Shown here: positions 1-9,748 of the stretch, in pieces
Layout: each line of letters opens with the position of its first letter
Numbering within the stretch: position 1 is the first letter of the stretch
DNA from: Ruegeria arenilitoris
Lineage (GTDB): Bacteria > Pseudomonadota > Alphaproteobacteria > Rhodobacterales > Rhodobacteraceae
Direction: 5' to 3'
DNA: 64,000 bases
NCBI RefSeq assembly: GCF_013035425.1
Contig: NZ_WQHX01000005.1
Span: forward strand, 124,001 to 188,000
The notes under the pieces: generated by a model
The model's input: only the letters and a program-made list of their open reading frames with translations
What the model was told of the DNA's origin: nothing
Databases searched by the model: none
Program-made: the position numbers and the translations under genes

Positions 1-762
1 TTTTCAAAAATTTTGGCGACTTCCGAAAAAACTGCACGGCAAATTCGCCGGCTAGGTATTCAAAACAGCAAGATCGCTGTCTCACCACCCCTTCGGATCA
101 ACCCGAACCCACGACCATGGCCTGAAGACGAGTTAATCGAAACCAACCACGCATTGGCGGGTCGCCCAGTTTGGCTGGCAGCTTGGGTTCAAGACAATGA
201 ATTCATCTCCGTTCTCACTGCGCACCGTCAGGCAATGCGAATGCTCCCGCGTTTGGCGTTGGTTCTTCATGTCGCCGACGGGTCCGAAATGGTCCAGCTT
301 ACGGACAGGCTATCATCTATGGACCTGCGTTGCGCCAATTGGGATGATGGCCAATTGATCGAAGACAGCACGCAAGTCATCCTGTTTTCGGACCCCGAAG
401 ACCTTGGCTTGTGGCATCGGATATCGTCGTTGACCTTTATGGCAAACTCGCTTGAGCGGGGCATGGGAGGACATGATCCGTTGATCTCGGTCGCTCTGGG
501 ATCCACTGTCATCCACGGGCCCCATGTGGAAAGACATCAGGATGCTTATGACAGGTTGGACAAGGCTGGCGCAGCTTTGAAGATCGCGTCTGCCTCAGAG
601 CTGGGTGACGGTATCGTCGCGTTAATGGCACCGGATCGTGCGGCGGAAATGGCGCTGGCCGGTTGGGCGGTTGTAACGGAGGGGGCGCCACAGGTCGACC
701 AGTTGACAGAATTCGTTCAAAATGAACTGGACTCGCAGAGAACCCAAGATGCGCGCACCTAA
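1..762 (+). CDS. waaA: 3-deoxy-D-manno-octulosonic acid (Kdo) transferase, C-terminal part
   Basis: The reading frame is open from the first base, so this is the 3' part of a gene that begins outside the window; about 253 residues are present. The fragment fits the C-terminal GT-B half of WaaA/KdtA, which transfers Kdo from CMP-Kdo to lipid IVA at the inner face of the cytoplasmic membrane. The [14 protein letters not shown] stretch resembles the family's linker between its two Rossmann domains, and the segment with [11 protein letters not shown] near base 455 resembles the nucleotide-binding region. lpxK follows with a 14-base overlap, the usual alphaproteobacterial order. The assignment rests on these motifs plus the lpxK neighbour. 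Confidence 0.85.
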   Translation, partial: FSKILATSEKTARQIRRLGIQNSKIAVSPPLRINPNPRPWPEDELIETNHALAGRPVWLAAWVQDNEFISVLTAHRQAMRMLPRLALVLHVADGSEMVQLTDRLSSMDLRCANWDDGQLIEDSTQVILFSDPEDLGLWHRISSLTFMANSLERGMGGHDPLISVALGSTVIHGPHVERHQDAYDRLDKAGAALKIASASELGDGIVALMAPDRAAEMALAGWAVVTEGAPQVDQLTEFVQNELDSQRTQDART

Positions 763-1747
763 TTTTTGGAATACCAGCCCCGACAAGCTTGACGTGTGCG
801 CCCGTCTTCTAGCCCCAATTGGGCGAGTTTATGCTGCAGCAACAGCGCGCCGGATTGCGTCTGAGCAAGGGCTAACCCCAGGCGTCCCAGTAATCTGCAT
901 TGGCAACTTGCATGCTGGCGGGACAGGCAAGACACCGACTGCGATCTGGGTACTGGAACAATTACGCGATGCCTGGCACAACCCCCATGTTGTCACCCGC
1001 GGCTACGGCGGTTCATTGAAAGGTCCCGTTCAAGTCGATCCAGCTCGTCACAGCGTCGCTGAGGTCGGCGACGAGCCGCTGTTGCTTGCGTCCTTTGCCG
1101 ACGTTTGGGTCGCCAAAGACCGTGCTGCTGGCGCTCGTGCAGCCGCAGAATCCGGTGCTTCGGTCATCGTATTGGACGACGGTTTTCAAAACCCATCTGT
1201 GAAAAAGGATTTCTCGATCATTGTAGTCGACGCCGAACGTGGTTTCGGTAACGGGCTGTGCCTTCCCGCCGGACCTTTGAGAGAACCCGTAAGTGTCGGG
1301 CTTAAAAGAGCGGACCTCTTACTGTCGTTGGGCGGGGCAAATGCTCAGGAAAAGTTTTCTGCTCAATGGGACGCTAAAGTGAAAGTTCCACGCGCTACCG
1401 GACAGTTGACTCCGTTGCAAACAGGCATGGATTGGGCCGATACTCCTGTTCTTGCCTTTGCAGGTATCGGATATCCCGAGAAATTCTTTCAGACCTTGCG
1501 CCAGCAAGGTGCGCAGTTGTTACGAGCCGAAGCGCTTGATGACCATCAACTTCTAACTCCGGCCTTGATGGGGCGGCTGGAGAATGACGCTCGAGAAATC
1601 GGCGCGCAATTAGTGACAACTGAAAAAGATGCGGTACGCCTGCCCGCCGCTTTTCGCAGTAAAGTCGTAACGCTTCCTGTCCGGCTACAGGTAGACGAAG
1701 CCGAACAGGTTAAGGAAATGTTGCTGGGTGTTGCACCGCCGCCGTAA
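749..1747 (+). CDS. lpxK: Tetraacyldisaccharide 4'-kinase LpxK
   Basis: LpxK phosphorylates the 4' position of tetraacyldisaccharide 1-phosphate to make lipid IVA at the membrane. The protein has 332 residues. Near residues 52-63 it carries the P-loop [12 protein letters not shown] typical of LpxK, with TRGYGG and DDGFQNP motifs following in the family order. I chose the ATG at 749 (MRAPNFW) rather than an upstream ATG at 722, because MRAPxFW is the family N-terminus. This start overlaps the end of waaA by 14 bases, suggesting co-translation. The next gene is on the other strand. Confidence 0.95.
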   Translation: MRAPNFWNTSPDKLDVCARLLAPIGRVYAAATARRIASEQGLTPGVPVICIGNLHAGGTGKTPTAIWVLEQLRDAWHNPHVVTRGYGGSLKGPVQVDPARHSVAEVGDEPLLLASFADVWVAKDRAAGARAAAESGASVIVLDDGFQNPSVKKDFSIIVVDAERGFGNGLCLPAGPLREPVSVGLKRADLLLSLGGANAQEKFSAQWDAKVKVPRATGQLTPLQTGMDWADTPVLAFAGIGYPEKFFQTLRQQGAQLLRAEALDDHQLLTPALMGRLENDAREIGAQLVTTEKDAVRLPAAFRSKVVTLPVRLQVDEAEQVKEMLLGVAPPP

Positions 1748-1799
1748 CGATGTCTTAGGTCGGGTGGCGACCCTTAGGTAAGGGCAGCCACTTTTGAAC

Positions 1800-2462
1800 T
1801 CAGCTGCCCAGTTCGCTTTCGATCAGCTTTTTGAATTCTTCGTAGGATTGGTTGTCAACTTTTTTGCCGTTGACGATGAATGACGGCGTTGCCCGAATGT
1901 CATCACGCTCAGCGTTTTCCTGATACCATGCAACCAACGTTTGAGCGCGCGTACCGTCTTGCAAACAAGCGTCAAGTTGCTTGTTGTCGATTCCAGCTAG
2001 GCGGCCAATTTTGCGAAGCTCATCCACGATTTCGGTCGGTCCACCTGCGCGCGTCCATTCCGACTGCCCTTCGTAAATCAAGTCTGTGATGCCAAAGAAT
2101 TTTTCAGGCCCGGCACAGCGCGCTACCATCGAGGCCCACAAACCATAGCGGTCGAAGTAAACCTCACGATAAGTGAACTTGACCTTTCCGGTGTCAATAA
2201 AATCCTTCTTGAGCTTCTTGTACGCCCCTTGGTGGAAATTCGCGCAGTGCGGACAGGTATAGGACGCATATTCGATTATCTCGACGGGCGCGTCAGCGGC
2301 CCCCTGAACCATTTCGACAATAGTCGAAGTATCCAGATCAGCCTCTTGTGCTTCAGCACTGCCAATTAACGTGGGCGCTGGTGTCGAATTCGGCAAAGTT
2401 AACCAATAGCCGCCCGCGGCTACGGCTACGACCGCACAAATTACAGTTGCAATACGGCTCAT
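1800..2462 (-). CDS. DsbA-family thiol:disulfide oxidoreductase
   Basis: A 220-residue exported thioredoxin-fold protein. The N-terminus (MSRIATVICAVVAVAAGGYW) is one hydrophobic segment, either a signal peptide or a membrane anchor. The active-site motif CPHC is at residues 70-73 and the cis-proline loop ATPSF is near the C-terminus. It most resembles the DsbA/BdbD-like thioredoxin_4 group, which catalyses disulfide formation in secreted proteins. The start at 2462 has AAGAAAGGG upstream; an in-frame start at 2543 would add a non-signal extension and overlap the next gene. It lies 13 bases after the DUF721 gene on the same strand, so the two are probably co-transcribed. Confidence 0.9.
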   Translation of the reverse strand: MSRIATVICAVVAVAAGGYWLTLPNSTPAPTLIGSAEAQEADLDTSTIVEMVQGAADAPVEIIEYASYTCPHCANFHQGAYKKLKKDFIDTGKVKFTYREVYFDRYGLWASMVARCAGPEKFFGITDLIYEGQSEWTRAGGPTEIVDELRKIGRLAGIDNKQLDACLQDGTRAQTLVAWYQENAERDDIRATPSFIVNGKKVDNQSYEEFKKLIESELGS

Positions 2463-2475
2463 TCTAAGCCCTTTC

Positions 2476-3027
2476 TTAGTGTTTCTGTTTGGATAAAACG
2501 TTCCGGCCAAGACGTTCAAGGGCCGCGCGTAAATCCACATCATTTACGTCACGCGACACTTTATCGGCCTCAGCTGCGATTTCAGGTGCGATTTCAGGAT
2601 TTTCCTGTTTCGGTTTGTGGTCGAAGCTGGCCTGCCCATCTGCGAATCCCGTCGGAGCGGTCTGGGTAATTCGGATATTGGTTATTGCGCTAAACCCATA
2701 GACCGCATTCACGCGTTCTCGAATTTGTTCCTTTTGCATATCCAGTATCGGGGCCTGAGGTCCGGTCGTAAGCACGGTCAGAGTAGCCCCAAAATTGCCA
2801 TTGCCATACCCTACTTTCACCGGTCGGGCGATCGCGGCAATGTCTTGGCCCACAATTTCAGCCCAATGGGTCAGCAAACGCGAAACGGCAAACCCGCGGC
2901 TCTCGCCAGCGCGCCGAATTTGATCGTTCAGCAAGGTTGCGGTGCGCTTGAACCCGCGGGTAGAAGAACGTCTGCTTTGCATCTGGTTTCCAACTTTTCC
3001 GCGCCTATTGTAATGGGTGATGGCCAC
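2476..3027 (-). CDS. DciA-like DUF721 protein
   Basis: A 183-residue basic protein with a DUF721 (DciA-like) domain in roughly its first 110 residues, including the typical LLTHWAEIVGQDIA segment. DciA proteins help load the replicative helicase DnaB in bacteria that lack DnaC; that role is family knowledge, not shown here. The C-terminal part is acidic and low in complexity, as in other alphaproteobacterial members. A second possible start lies at base 2982 (MQSRRSS). mutY diverges from it with only 36 bases between the start codons, so the two genes share one short promoter region. Confidence 0.8.
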   Translation of the reverse strand: MAITHYNRRGKVGNQMQSRRSSTRGFKRTATLLNDQIRRAGESRGFAVSRLLTHWAEIVGQDIAAIARPVKVGYGNGNFGATLTVLTTGPQAPILDMQKEQIRERVNAVYGFSAITNIRITQTAPTGFADGQASFDHKPKQENPEIAPEIAAEADKVSRDVNDVDLRAALERLGRNVLSKQKH

Positions 3028-3063
3028 GGCGCCAGCGAAACTCGACAGGAAGATAGATAAAAC

Positions 3064-4119
3064 TTGCGTGACTCCGCTGAATCAGACGTAAGCACCGCTT
3101 TGCTGAGGTGGTACGACGACCATGCTAGAACCATGCCGTGGCGTGTTGCGCCAATGGATCGTGTGGCAGGATGTGTACCCGACCCTTACCGGGTCTGGCT
3201 ATCCGAAGTCATGCTGCAACAGACAACCGTTGCCGCCGTTCGCGAATATTTCGTCCGCTTTACAACGCGCTGGCCAGACGTAAAGGCTCTGGCGGCTGCT
3301 CCCGACGATCAGGTCATGGCTGAATGGGCTGGTTTGGGTTACTACGCCCGCGCCCGCAACTTGTTAAAATGCGCACGGGTCATAGCGACTGTCTACGACG
3401 GGAAATTTCCAAGCAGCTATGAAGCCTTGACGAAACTACCGGGCATAGGCCCGTACACCGCTGCAGCGATTGCCGCGATAGCATTTGATCGGCCTGAAAC
3501 CGTAATGGATGGCAACATTGAGCGCGTTATGGCCAGGCTGTTTGACATTCATGACCCTTTACCAGGTTCAAAGCCCAAACTGAAGAAAAGGGCTGCCGAG
3601 CTTACACCGGATGAACGTCCGGGTGATTATGCCCAGGCCGTCATGGATTTGGGCGCCACCATTTGCTCACCTAAGTCGCCAGCTTGTGGCGTTTGCCCAG
3701 TTCGAACATGGTGCCGTGCCCAGTCTGCTGGCTCACAATTCGAGTTGCCCAAAAAGTCCCCTAAAAAACCAAAACCGACCCGGCACGGCCACCTGTACAT
3801 TGCACGGCGAAACGATGGTGCATTGCTTTTGGAACGCAGGCCGGAAAAAGGTTTGCTCGGTGGCATGCTGGGATGGCCTGGATCAGACTGGTCAGAAACC
3901 CCTGTGCCTGCGCCACCCTTTCCGGCAGATTGGACCGTGTTGAGGGGCGAGGTCCGCCACACTTTCACGCACTTTCATTTGATACTGCGCATTTGGACCG
4001 CAAACTTACCTGACGGAACCATTCCAGAAGGTTTGATCATTCTGGACAAACACAATTTTCGCCCGAATGATCTTCCTACCGTGATGCGCAAAGCCCATTC
4101 CCTTTGGCGCGGGCAATAG
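3064..4119 (+). CDS. mutY: A/G-specific adenine DNA glycosylase MutY
   Basis: MutY removes adenine mispaired with 8-oxoguanine in base-excision repair. The 351-residue protein shows EVMLQQT (catalytic Glu48), the helix-hairpin-helix LPGIGPYTAAAI at 125-136, catalytic Asp149 in VMDGN, and four cluster cysteines at 201, 208, 211 and 217 (C-x6-C-x2-C-x5-C) for a 4Fe-4S cluster. A NUDIX-like C-terminal domain that recognises 8-oxoG follows. An in-frame stop at 3058-3060 leaves the TTG at 3064 as the only start that preserves the N-terminal helix; GGAAG lies about 12 bases upstream. Confidence 0.95.
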   Translation: MRDSAESDVSTALLRWYDDHARTMPWRVAPMDRVAGCVPDPYRVWLSEVMLQQTTVAAVREYFVRFTTRWPDVKALAAAPDDQVMAEWAGLGYYARARNLLKCARVIATVYDGKFPSSYEALTKLPGIGPYTAAAIAAIAFDRPETVMDGNIERVMARLFDIHDPLPGSKPKLKKRAAELTPDERPGDYAQAVMDLGATICSPKSPACGVCPVRTWCRAQSAGSQFELPKKSPKKPKPTRHGHLYIARRNDGALLLERRPEKGLLGGMLGWPGSDWSETPVPAPPFPADWTVLRGEVRHTFTHFHLILRIWTANLPDGTIPEGLIILDKHNFRPNDLPTVMRKAHSLWRGQ

Positions 4120-4177
4120 GTCACTGCGAATTAATTGCGGCGAACTAGACTGCCCACTCCAGGTACGGAGCACCAGG

Positions 4178-5314
4178 ATGATCGAGCCGAACAAATTGTC
4201 ACGCTGGCGAACTGCATTGCCTTTCTGGGCCTCGTTCCTTCTGATTCCTGTCATCTGGATTTCGGCAATTGCTGGGGGACAGTGGATTCTTTTGGTTCCA
4301 CTGTCCACTTGGTGGGCCTATGCCGTGCTGGATCATTTTGTTGGCCTGAATCTGGATAACGCTATCCCTGAAACACCTGATGGTCAGCTACGCTGGTACA
4401 TCCTGTTAACCAACGCCTGGGCACCTGTTCAATTCATCACTCTGTACGGGCTAATCTGGTATGTGAGCGGGTCGCAAACACTGTCATCGCTGGAAAAGAT
4501 CGGTGTGTTTTTCGGCATGGGCGTGATTTCAGGCACAATTGGGATCAATTATAGCCACGAGTTGATGCATCAATCGGACAAGCTTGAACGATGGCTGGCG
4601 GATATTCTGCTCGCCATGGTACTCTATTCTCATTTCCGGTCCGAGCACCTTTTGGTTCATCATCGCTATGTTGGAACTCCACACGACCCAGTAACTGCGC
4701 GTTACAACGAAGGGTTTCACCGCTTTTACCCTCGTGTCTTGAGGCAAAGCCTTGTTTCCGCGTTCCGAGCCGAGCAACAAAAACTGGCCCGGAAAGATTT
4801 GCCTTGGACCGACAAGACTAATCCATTCTGGCGATACTGGATTCTGCAGGGCAGCATGCTTTTGTTGGCGCTTGCTGTCGGTGGCTGGGCCGGACTAGGC
4901 CTGTTTCTGGTCCAGGCTGGCACTGCAATCTGGCAACTGGAATTGGTTAACTACGTCGAACATTACGGGTTAACTCGTAAATATTTGGGCGACGGAAAGT
5001 ACGAACATGTACGCCCGCGGCATTCCTGGAATTCTTCCCAAAAAGCCTCAAACTGGCTACTGATCAATCTTCAGCGCCATTCTGACCACCACTACAAGCC
5101 GAACCGCAGATTTCCTTTGTTGCAACACCATTCACAGGACGCAGCACCGCAGCTCCCTTACGGTTATCCCGTCATGACAGTCGCTGCTATGATCCCACCA
5201 CTTTGGAGACGTGTCATGAACCCCAGGGTACAAGCCTGGAGGCAACAATATTACCCTGAGATCACGAACTGGCGCCCTTACAACAATGCTCAAAACCCGG
5301 CACCTAGGACTTAG
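4178..5314 (+). CDS. alkB: AlkB-type alkane 1-monooxygenase
   Basis: An integral-membrane non-haem di-iron hydroxylase of 378 residues. The histidine boxes are HELMH (127-131), EHLLVHHR (156-163) and LQRHSDHH (298-305), plus the alkane-hydroxylase signature NYVEHYGL (258-265). This signature separates AlkB from fatty-acid desaturases. Hydrophobic segments lie near 14-34, 36-56, 80-97, 106-124 and 222-250. The family oxidises terminal methyl groups of medium-chain alkanes with electrons from rubredoxin. No rubredoxin or rubredoxin reductase gene is adjacent, so redox partners must lie elsewhere. It starts 58 bases after mutY and ends 12 bases from the convergent cyclase. Confidence 0.92.
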   Translation: MIEPNKLSRWRTALPFWASFLLIPVIWISAIAGGQWILLVPLSTWWAYAVLDHFVGLNLDNAIPETPDGQLRWYILLTNAWAPVQFITLYGLIWYVSGSQTLSSLEKIGVFFGMGVISGTIGINYSHELMHQSDKLERWLADILLAMVLYSHFRSEHLLVHHRYVGTPHDPVTARYNEGFHRFYPRVLRQSLVSAFRAEQQKLARKDLPWTDKTNPFWRYWILQGSMLLLALAVGGWAGLGLFLVQAGTAIWQLELVNYVEHYGLTRKYLGDGKYEHVRPRHSWNSSQKASNWLLINLQRHSDHHYKPNRRFPLLQHHSQDAAPQLPYGYPVMTVAAMIPPLWRRVMNPRVQAWRQQYYPEITNWRPYNNAQNPAPRT

Positions 5315-5326
5315 GTCAAGCCCGTT

Positions 5327-6733
5327 TCACCCAGGTGGATTGTCAGCGGATCGTAAAACCCAGATATCCATCGGCAGGCTAACGCCACGGACTGTTTGTT
5401 GATTCAAGGCGACAAAACCAGACATTGTTTGTTGTGTACTGGGAGTTTCCTTAGATGATTGCAATCTAACCGCGTCGCTTATGACGACACGGGCGCTGTA
5501 CTCGCGCGTCATCGCCTCCAGCTTGGCTGCAACATTGACCGCATCGCCAATTACAGCAAATTCCAAACGGTTTGCGCCAATATCGCCCAATACTACGGAG
5601 CCATAGTGGACACCAATTCCAACGGCAATTTCAGGCTCCCCGGCGCGGACGCGCTCCAGGTTCCAGCGATCAATGACCCCTACCATAGCTTTTGCACAGG
5701 CCATAGCGTTACTGGCATCCAGAGGCGTTGGAACCGGCGTCCCGAAAGTCGCCATTAAACCATCCCCCAAATATTTGTCCAACGTACCGTGGTGACGAAA
5801 AACCTCGGTCTCCATTCTTGCGTGAAATCCGCGCAGAACTTCGATCACGTCGTAAGGATCGCGACCAGCCGCAAAGTTTGTGAACCCGACGATATCGATG
5901 AACAATACTGCCACGTTTTCTTTCCGAACCTGCTTCAGCGGTTCGTCGTTCTGACTCAGCGCATCAACCACGTTGGGTGAAAAATAGCGGGAAAGATTTG
6001 CCCGTTCGCGTTCCAGACCGGCATTGCTCATCAATAGCCGATTGAGACGTTGCATCGAAACGCCCAGCGTCACGGCCACCATCACAAAGACTATGACCTG
6101 TTGAACCCGCTGCGGCACCATAAAGCTGTTGGGGTCAAGCATCTCTGCCACGTCAGGATATCCTTGCAAAGCTTCGGCCACTCGCTCGCTGATTCCAGGA
6201 ATTGGCGACGCAACCCACCAGGCAATGACCCAGCCAATCGTCCACATTCCTGCAGTCCAGGTTCCGATGGCCACTACCGTTCGCCAGGAATAAGCCAGCG
6301 TTCCAGCCGCCAAGATGATAAAGAAGTACTGGAAATTGTCGAACCTGTACTGCATGGCCAAGGGCCGAACATCATCGCTGAACGGGTTGGGAACGATCAT
6401 GGCCGTTGTCATGATCAGAAGGTCCAGAAAGATCAACAGCAACTCTGTTCTTGATTGTCCAACCCGGCCAGCGCGGCGGATCAACCATCCATTCGCGCAA
6501 ATCAACAGAAGAATGAAGTGATACCACAACACTTCCCAATGCGGGTTTAGAAAGATCAGCAAAACACCGGTCAGACCCATTGCAATCCATCTGGCCCGCA
6601 CCGCCAGTTCCAGCCCTTCCTGCTTATGCCGTTCCAGCGCGGCCTCGGTATATTTGTTGTCCAGATCAAACTTGTCTGGCTGGGTAAGAAATATCCTATC
6701 GATACGGGATTGGCGGGCGCTTATGTCGGTCAT
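5327..6733 (-). CDS. Membrane-bound class III adenylate/guanylate cyclase
   Basis: A 468-residue protein. The N-terminal half has about six membrane segments (roughly 48-62, 68-87, 97-115, 133-150, 153-175 and 208-227). A short linker leads to a class III cyclase domain from about 272 to 440. Metal-binding Asp280 (FIDIVGFT) and Asp324 (YLGDGLMATFG) are present, as is the RLEFAVIGDAVNVAAKLE block typical of bacterial cyclases, so the enzyme looks active. It would make cAMP (less likely cGMP) in the cytoplasm in response to a membrane signal. It stands alone on the minus strand, convergent with alkB. The ligand cannot be read from the sequence. Confidence 0.9.
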   Translation of the reverse strand: MTDISARQSRIDRIFLTQPDKFDLDNKYTEAALERHKQEGLELAVRARWIAMGLTGVLLIFLNPHWEVLWYHFILLLICANGWLIRRAGRVGQSRTELLLIFLDLLIMTTAMIVPNPFSDDVRPLAMQYRFDNFQYFFIILAAGTLAYSWRTVVAIGTWTAGMWTIGWVIAWWVASPIPGISERVAEALQGYPDVAEMLDPNSFMVPQRVQQVIVFVMVAVTLGVSMQRLNRLLMSNAGLERERANLSRYFSPNVVDALSQNDEPLKQVRKENVAVLFIDIVGFTNFAAGRDPYDVIEVLRGFHARMETEVFRHHGTLDKYLGDGLMATFGTPVPTPLDASNAMACAKAMVGVIDRWNLERVRAGEPEIAVGIGVHYGSVVLGDIGANRLEFAVIGDAVNVAAKLEAMTREYSARVVISDAVRLQSSKETPSTQQTMSGFVALNQQTVRGVSLPMDIWVLRSADNPPG

Positions 6734-6790
6734 TGCCTTAATCTCCCATACGGGCTTTCAGTTACTACACTATGCAACCACCACTGGCGC

Positions 6791-6822
6791 AAAAACAAAA
6801 GACCCCGCCGTAGCCGGCGGGG
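6791..6822 (-). terminator. Rho-independent terminator of ccrM
   Basis: A perfect 8-bp GC stem (CCCCGCCG at 6803-6810, CGGCGGGG at 6815-6822) with a 4-base loop. Read on the minus strand it is followed by TCTTTTGTTTTT. It lies 51 bases after the ccrM stop and upstream of the cyclase gene on the same strand. Confidence 0.85.
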
Positions 6823-6873
6823 CAAGGCTTAGTGCCATGTGTCAGGCCACAGGCACCGGCGGTATTGGTGAAA

Positions 6874-7986
<1,113 letters not shown>

Positions 7987-8030
7987 TCAGTTCCACGGCG
8001 CTTTTGCGCTCATTTGGTTGAGACAAGGAT

Positions 8031-8069
8031 GAGTCAAAGTCGATTCGCCGTCAATTTCTTTTTTGAATC
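8031..8069 (-). promoter_or_regulatory. GANTC cluster ahead of ccrM
   Basis: Three GANTC sites occur within 39 bases: GAGTC 8031-8035, GATTC 8042-8046 and GAATC 8065-8069. They sit in the 105-base gap between rnhB and ccrM. By chance one site is expected about every 256 bases. A minus-strand TTGACG in the same gap (around 8049-8054) could be a -35 element, although the matching -10 is poor. Methylation of such sites controls the ccrM promoter in Caulobacter; a similar feedback here is inference. Confidence 0.55.
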
Positions 8070-8082
8070 AGAGACTTACAAT

Positions 8083-8700
8083 TTACTCTTGATACAATAT
8101 ATTGTGGACCGGCTTGAAAGAAACTCTATGATGTGGGGTCGCACCAAGATTTTGCAGCGCTTCGCGATGCTGTTTTGTCGGATAACCCGCGTTCGCCTCC
8201 CATCCATAACCCGGATGCTGTTGCGCCAAATCCACCATCAGCTTGTCACGCCAGTTCTTTGCGACAATTGAAGCGGCCGCAATCGAGAGTGATTGCGCAT
8301 CCCCTTTAACCACCGCCTGAGACGGAACGCGAATGTCGCGCGGAATCATGTTTCCGTCGATCAGCAGAAAATCTGGCGTCGGGGTCAACGCTTTCACAGC
8401 ACGCACCATCGCAAGATGTGACGCTTGCAAGATGTTCAACTCATCAATCTCGGTCACAGATGCCTCGGCTATGGAAATTTGGGCACGGTTGTGAAGCTCT
8501 GCGTCCAAAGCGGCCCGACGCTTGGCAGTCAGCTTCTTTGAATCATTCAAACCTTCGGGGATGTCCACCGGATTCAAAATTACAGCCGCAGCTACAACCG
8601 GGCCGGCCAAAGGGCCCCGACCTACTTCATCAACACCAGCGATCCTGACACGCCCACCCGCCAGTAGTGCTTGTTCCAGCTCGTAATTCGGTTTCATCAT
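8083..8700 (-). CDS. rnhB: Ribonuclease HII
   Basis: RNase HII cleaves RNA in RNA-DNA hybrids and starts removal of single ribonucleotides from DNA. The protein is 205 residues. Signature AGVDEVGRGPLAGPVV places catalytic Asp24 and Glu25 in the DEVGRG motif; LNDSKKL and LLIDGN follow in order, and GYxTxxH is near the C-terminus. I use MMKPNYE at 8700; the frame is open further upstream to 8814, but that extension does not look like the family. The rnhB-ccrM order is common in related genomes. Confidence 0.93.
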   Translation of the reverse strand: MMKPNYELEQALLAGGRVRIAGVDEVGRGPLAGPVVAAAVILNPVDIPEGLNDSKKLTAKRRAALDAELHNRAQISIAEASVTEIDELNILQASHLAMVRAVKALTPTPDFLLIDGNMIPRDIRVPSQAVVKGDAQSLSIAAASIVAKNWRDKLMVDLAQQHPGYGWEANAGYPTKQHREALQNLGATPHHRVSFKPVHNILYQE

Positions 8701-8743
8701 GCACCTAGGCAAATCGCGTTTTAACAAAACCTGCAAGGCGAAA

Positions 8744-8769
8744 GAGGGGATGACAACAGCCACCCCCTC
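8744..8769 (-). terminator. Hairpin between the 156-residue protein gene and rnhB
   Basis: GAGGGG (8744-8749) pairs with CCCCTC (8764-8769), extended by TG/CA after one mismatch. On the minus strand the stem is followed by TTTCGCCTT, a weak U tract. It lies after the stop of the gene at 8815-9285 and before rnhB, and is plausible as a modest terminator. Confidence 0.5.
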
Positions 8770-8814
8770 CCGACGCGACGCTTCTGCGGTGTCGCTCCTG
8801 CTCGATATTCGCAT

Positions 8815-9285
8815 TCAATAAACGACGCGATAACCGTGTTGGCGCAAGCAGGCGGGTTCGTAGGCTCGTTTTACCTTTTTCCCGTTCCAGAAGCCAACCT
8901 CGCATTGGCTCGGCAATTTTTTTGCATGCTTGTAGTATTTGCTCAGGCAATTTGGCCCCAGCAACGGCCGGGAATTCGAATAATTGTCATACGTGCGTAA
9001 GCAGCGCCGAGGTAGGTCGTATCGCGCCACACGATCCGGTAATGGGCGTACACGTGGATATCTTCTACTGGGCTTATTGTATTCAAGACGCGGGGCGCGG
9101 GTTATCGCTTGTTTGCGTTCCCGCCGTTCCTGCTTGGAATAATGGTGCAAGGCTGCTCCTACGATGGCAATGGCTGCTAATCCACCCAAAATATCCTTGG
9201 CGTCGGCAGCCCGTGCTTTGGAGGCTGAGATGCCCGTGACGATTACGGCTGTAGCGACGATCAGAGCGATGAATTTACGATGCAT
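8815..9285 (-). CDS. Secreted basic hypothetical protein
   Basis: I do not recognise a named family. The 156-residue protein has a clear signal peptide (MHRKFIALIVATAVIVTGIS, cleavage probably after ARA near residue 26). A second hydrophobic glycine/alanine segment (ILGGLAAIAIVGAALHHYS) follows. The middle is very rich in Arg and Lys, and the C-terminal ~70 residues carry four cysteines (in RCLRTY, PNCLSKY, QCEVGFW and ACLRQHGY). The cysteines suggest a small disulfide-stabilised periplasmic domain. The start at 9285 puts the signal peptide at the N-terminus; the frame is open upstream to 9321 without a better candidate. Confidence 0.7.
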   Translation of the reverse strand: MHRKFIALIVATAVIVTGISASKARAADAKDILGGLAAIAIVGAALHHYSKQERRERKQAITRAPRLEYNKPSRRYPRVRPLPDRVARYDLPRRCLRTYDNYSNSRPLLGPNCLSKYYKHAKKLPSQCEVGFWNGKKVKRAYEPACLRQHGYRVVY

Positions 9286-9460
9286 GGTGCATGTCCTTTC
9301 GGATGTTCCAGTGACCCGCAACGGGCCGTGTAAATGATGCTCTGACTCTGTGGCCGGCCCCTTTGGACACGCAATAACAGCTGATTGATATCGGATAGCC
9401 GCAGCTAAAAGTCATTGAGGATATTGAATATCGACCGGGCGCATGCGCAGGATGCAGCCT

Positions 9461-9748
9461 ATGAAACACATCCTCTCTTCTCTGGCCGCCTTGGCCTTGG
9501 TAACGCTGAGCACCGCGGCTTCTGCCGCCGACTGCTACGCGGATTACAAAGCCAAACAGGACGATCCTCTGCGCCTGCACTATGGCATTATGAAAGTGTC
9601 AGCGTGCGACAAGGGACAAGCGACAAAGGAAGTTTCCAAACGGCTTAAATCTTCGGGTTGGACCTTGCTAAACGTGATGTCTGTTTTTGGTACGGAAGGT
9701 TTGGATCAAAGGAAGGAAAATGCCGGAAAATACTATCTCCGTTACTGA
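9461..9748 (+). CDS. Small secreted hypothetical protein
   Basis: A 95-residue protein with a signal peptide (MKHILSSLAALALVTLSTAA, cleavage likely after ASA). Two cysteines (DCYADY and SACDKG) could pair in the periplasm. No family recognised. The start at 9461 places the signal peptide first; an in-frame ATG at 9443 would add MRRMQP. The 3' end overlaps the start of the membrane winged-helix gene by 29 bases and contains that gene's ribosome binding site, which suggests translational coupling. Confidence 0.72.
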   Translation: MKHILSSLAALALVTLSTAASAADCYADYKAKQDDPLRLHYGIMKVSACDKGQATKEVSKRLKSSGWTLLNVMSVFGTEGLDQRKENAGKYYLRY

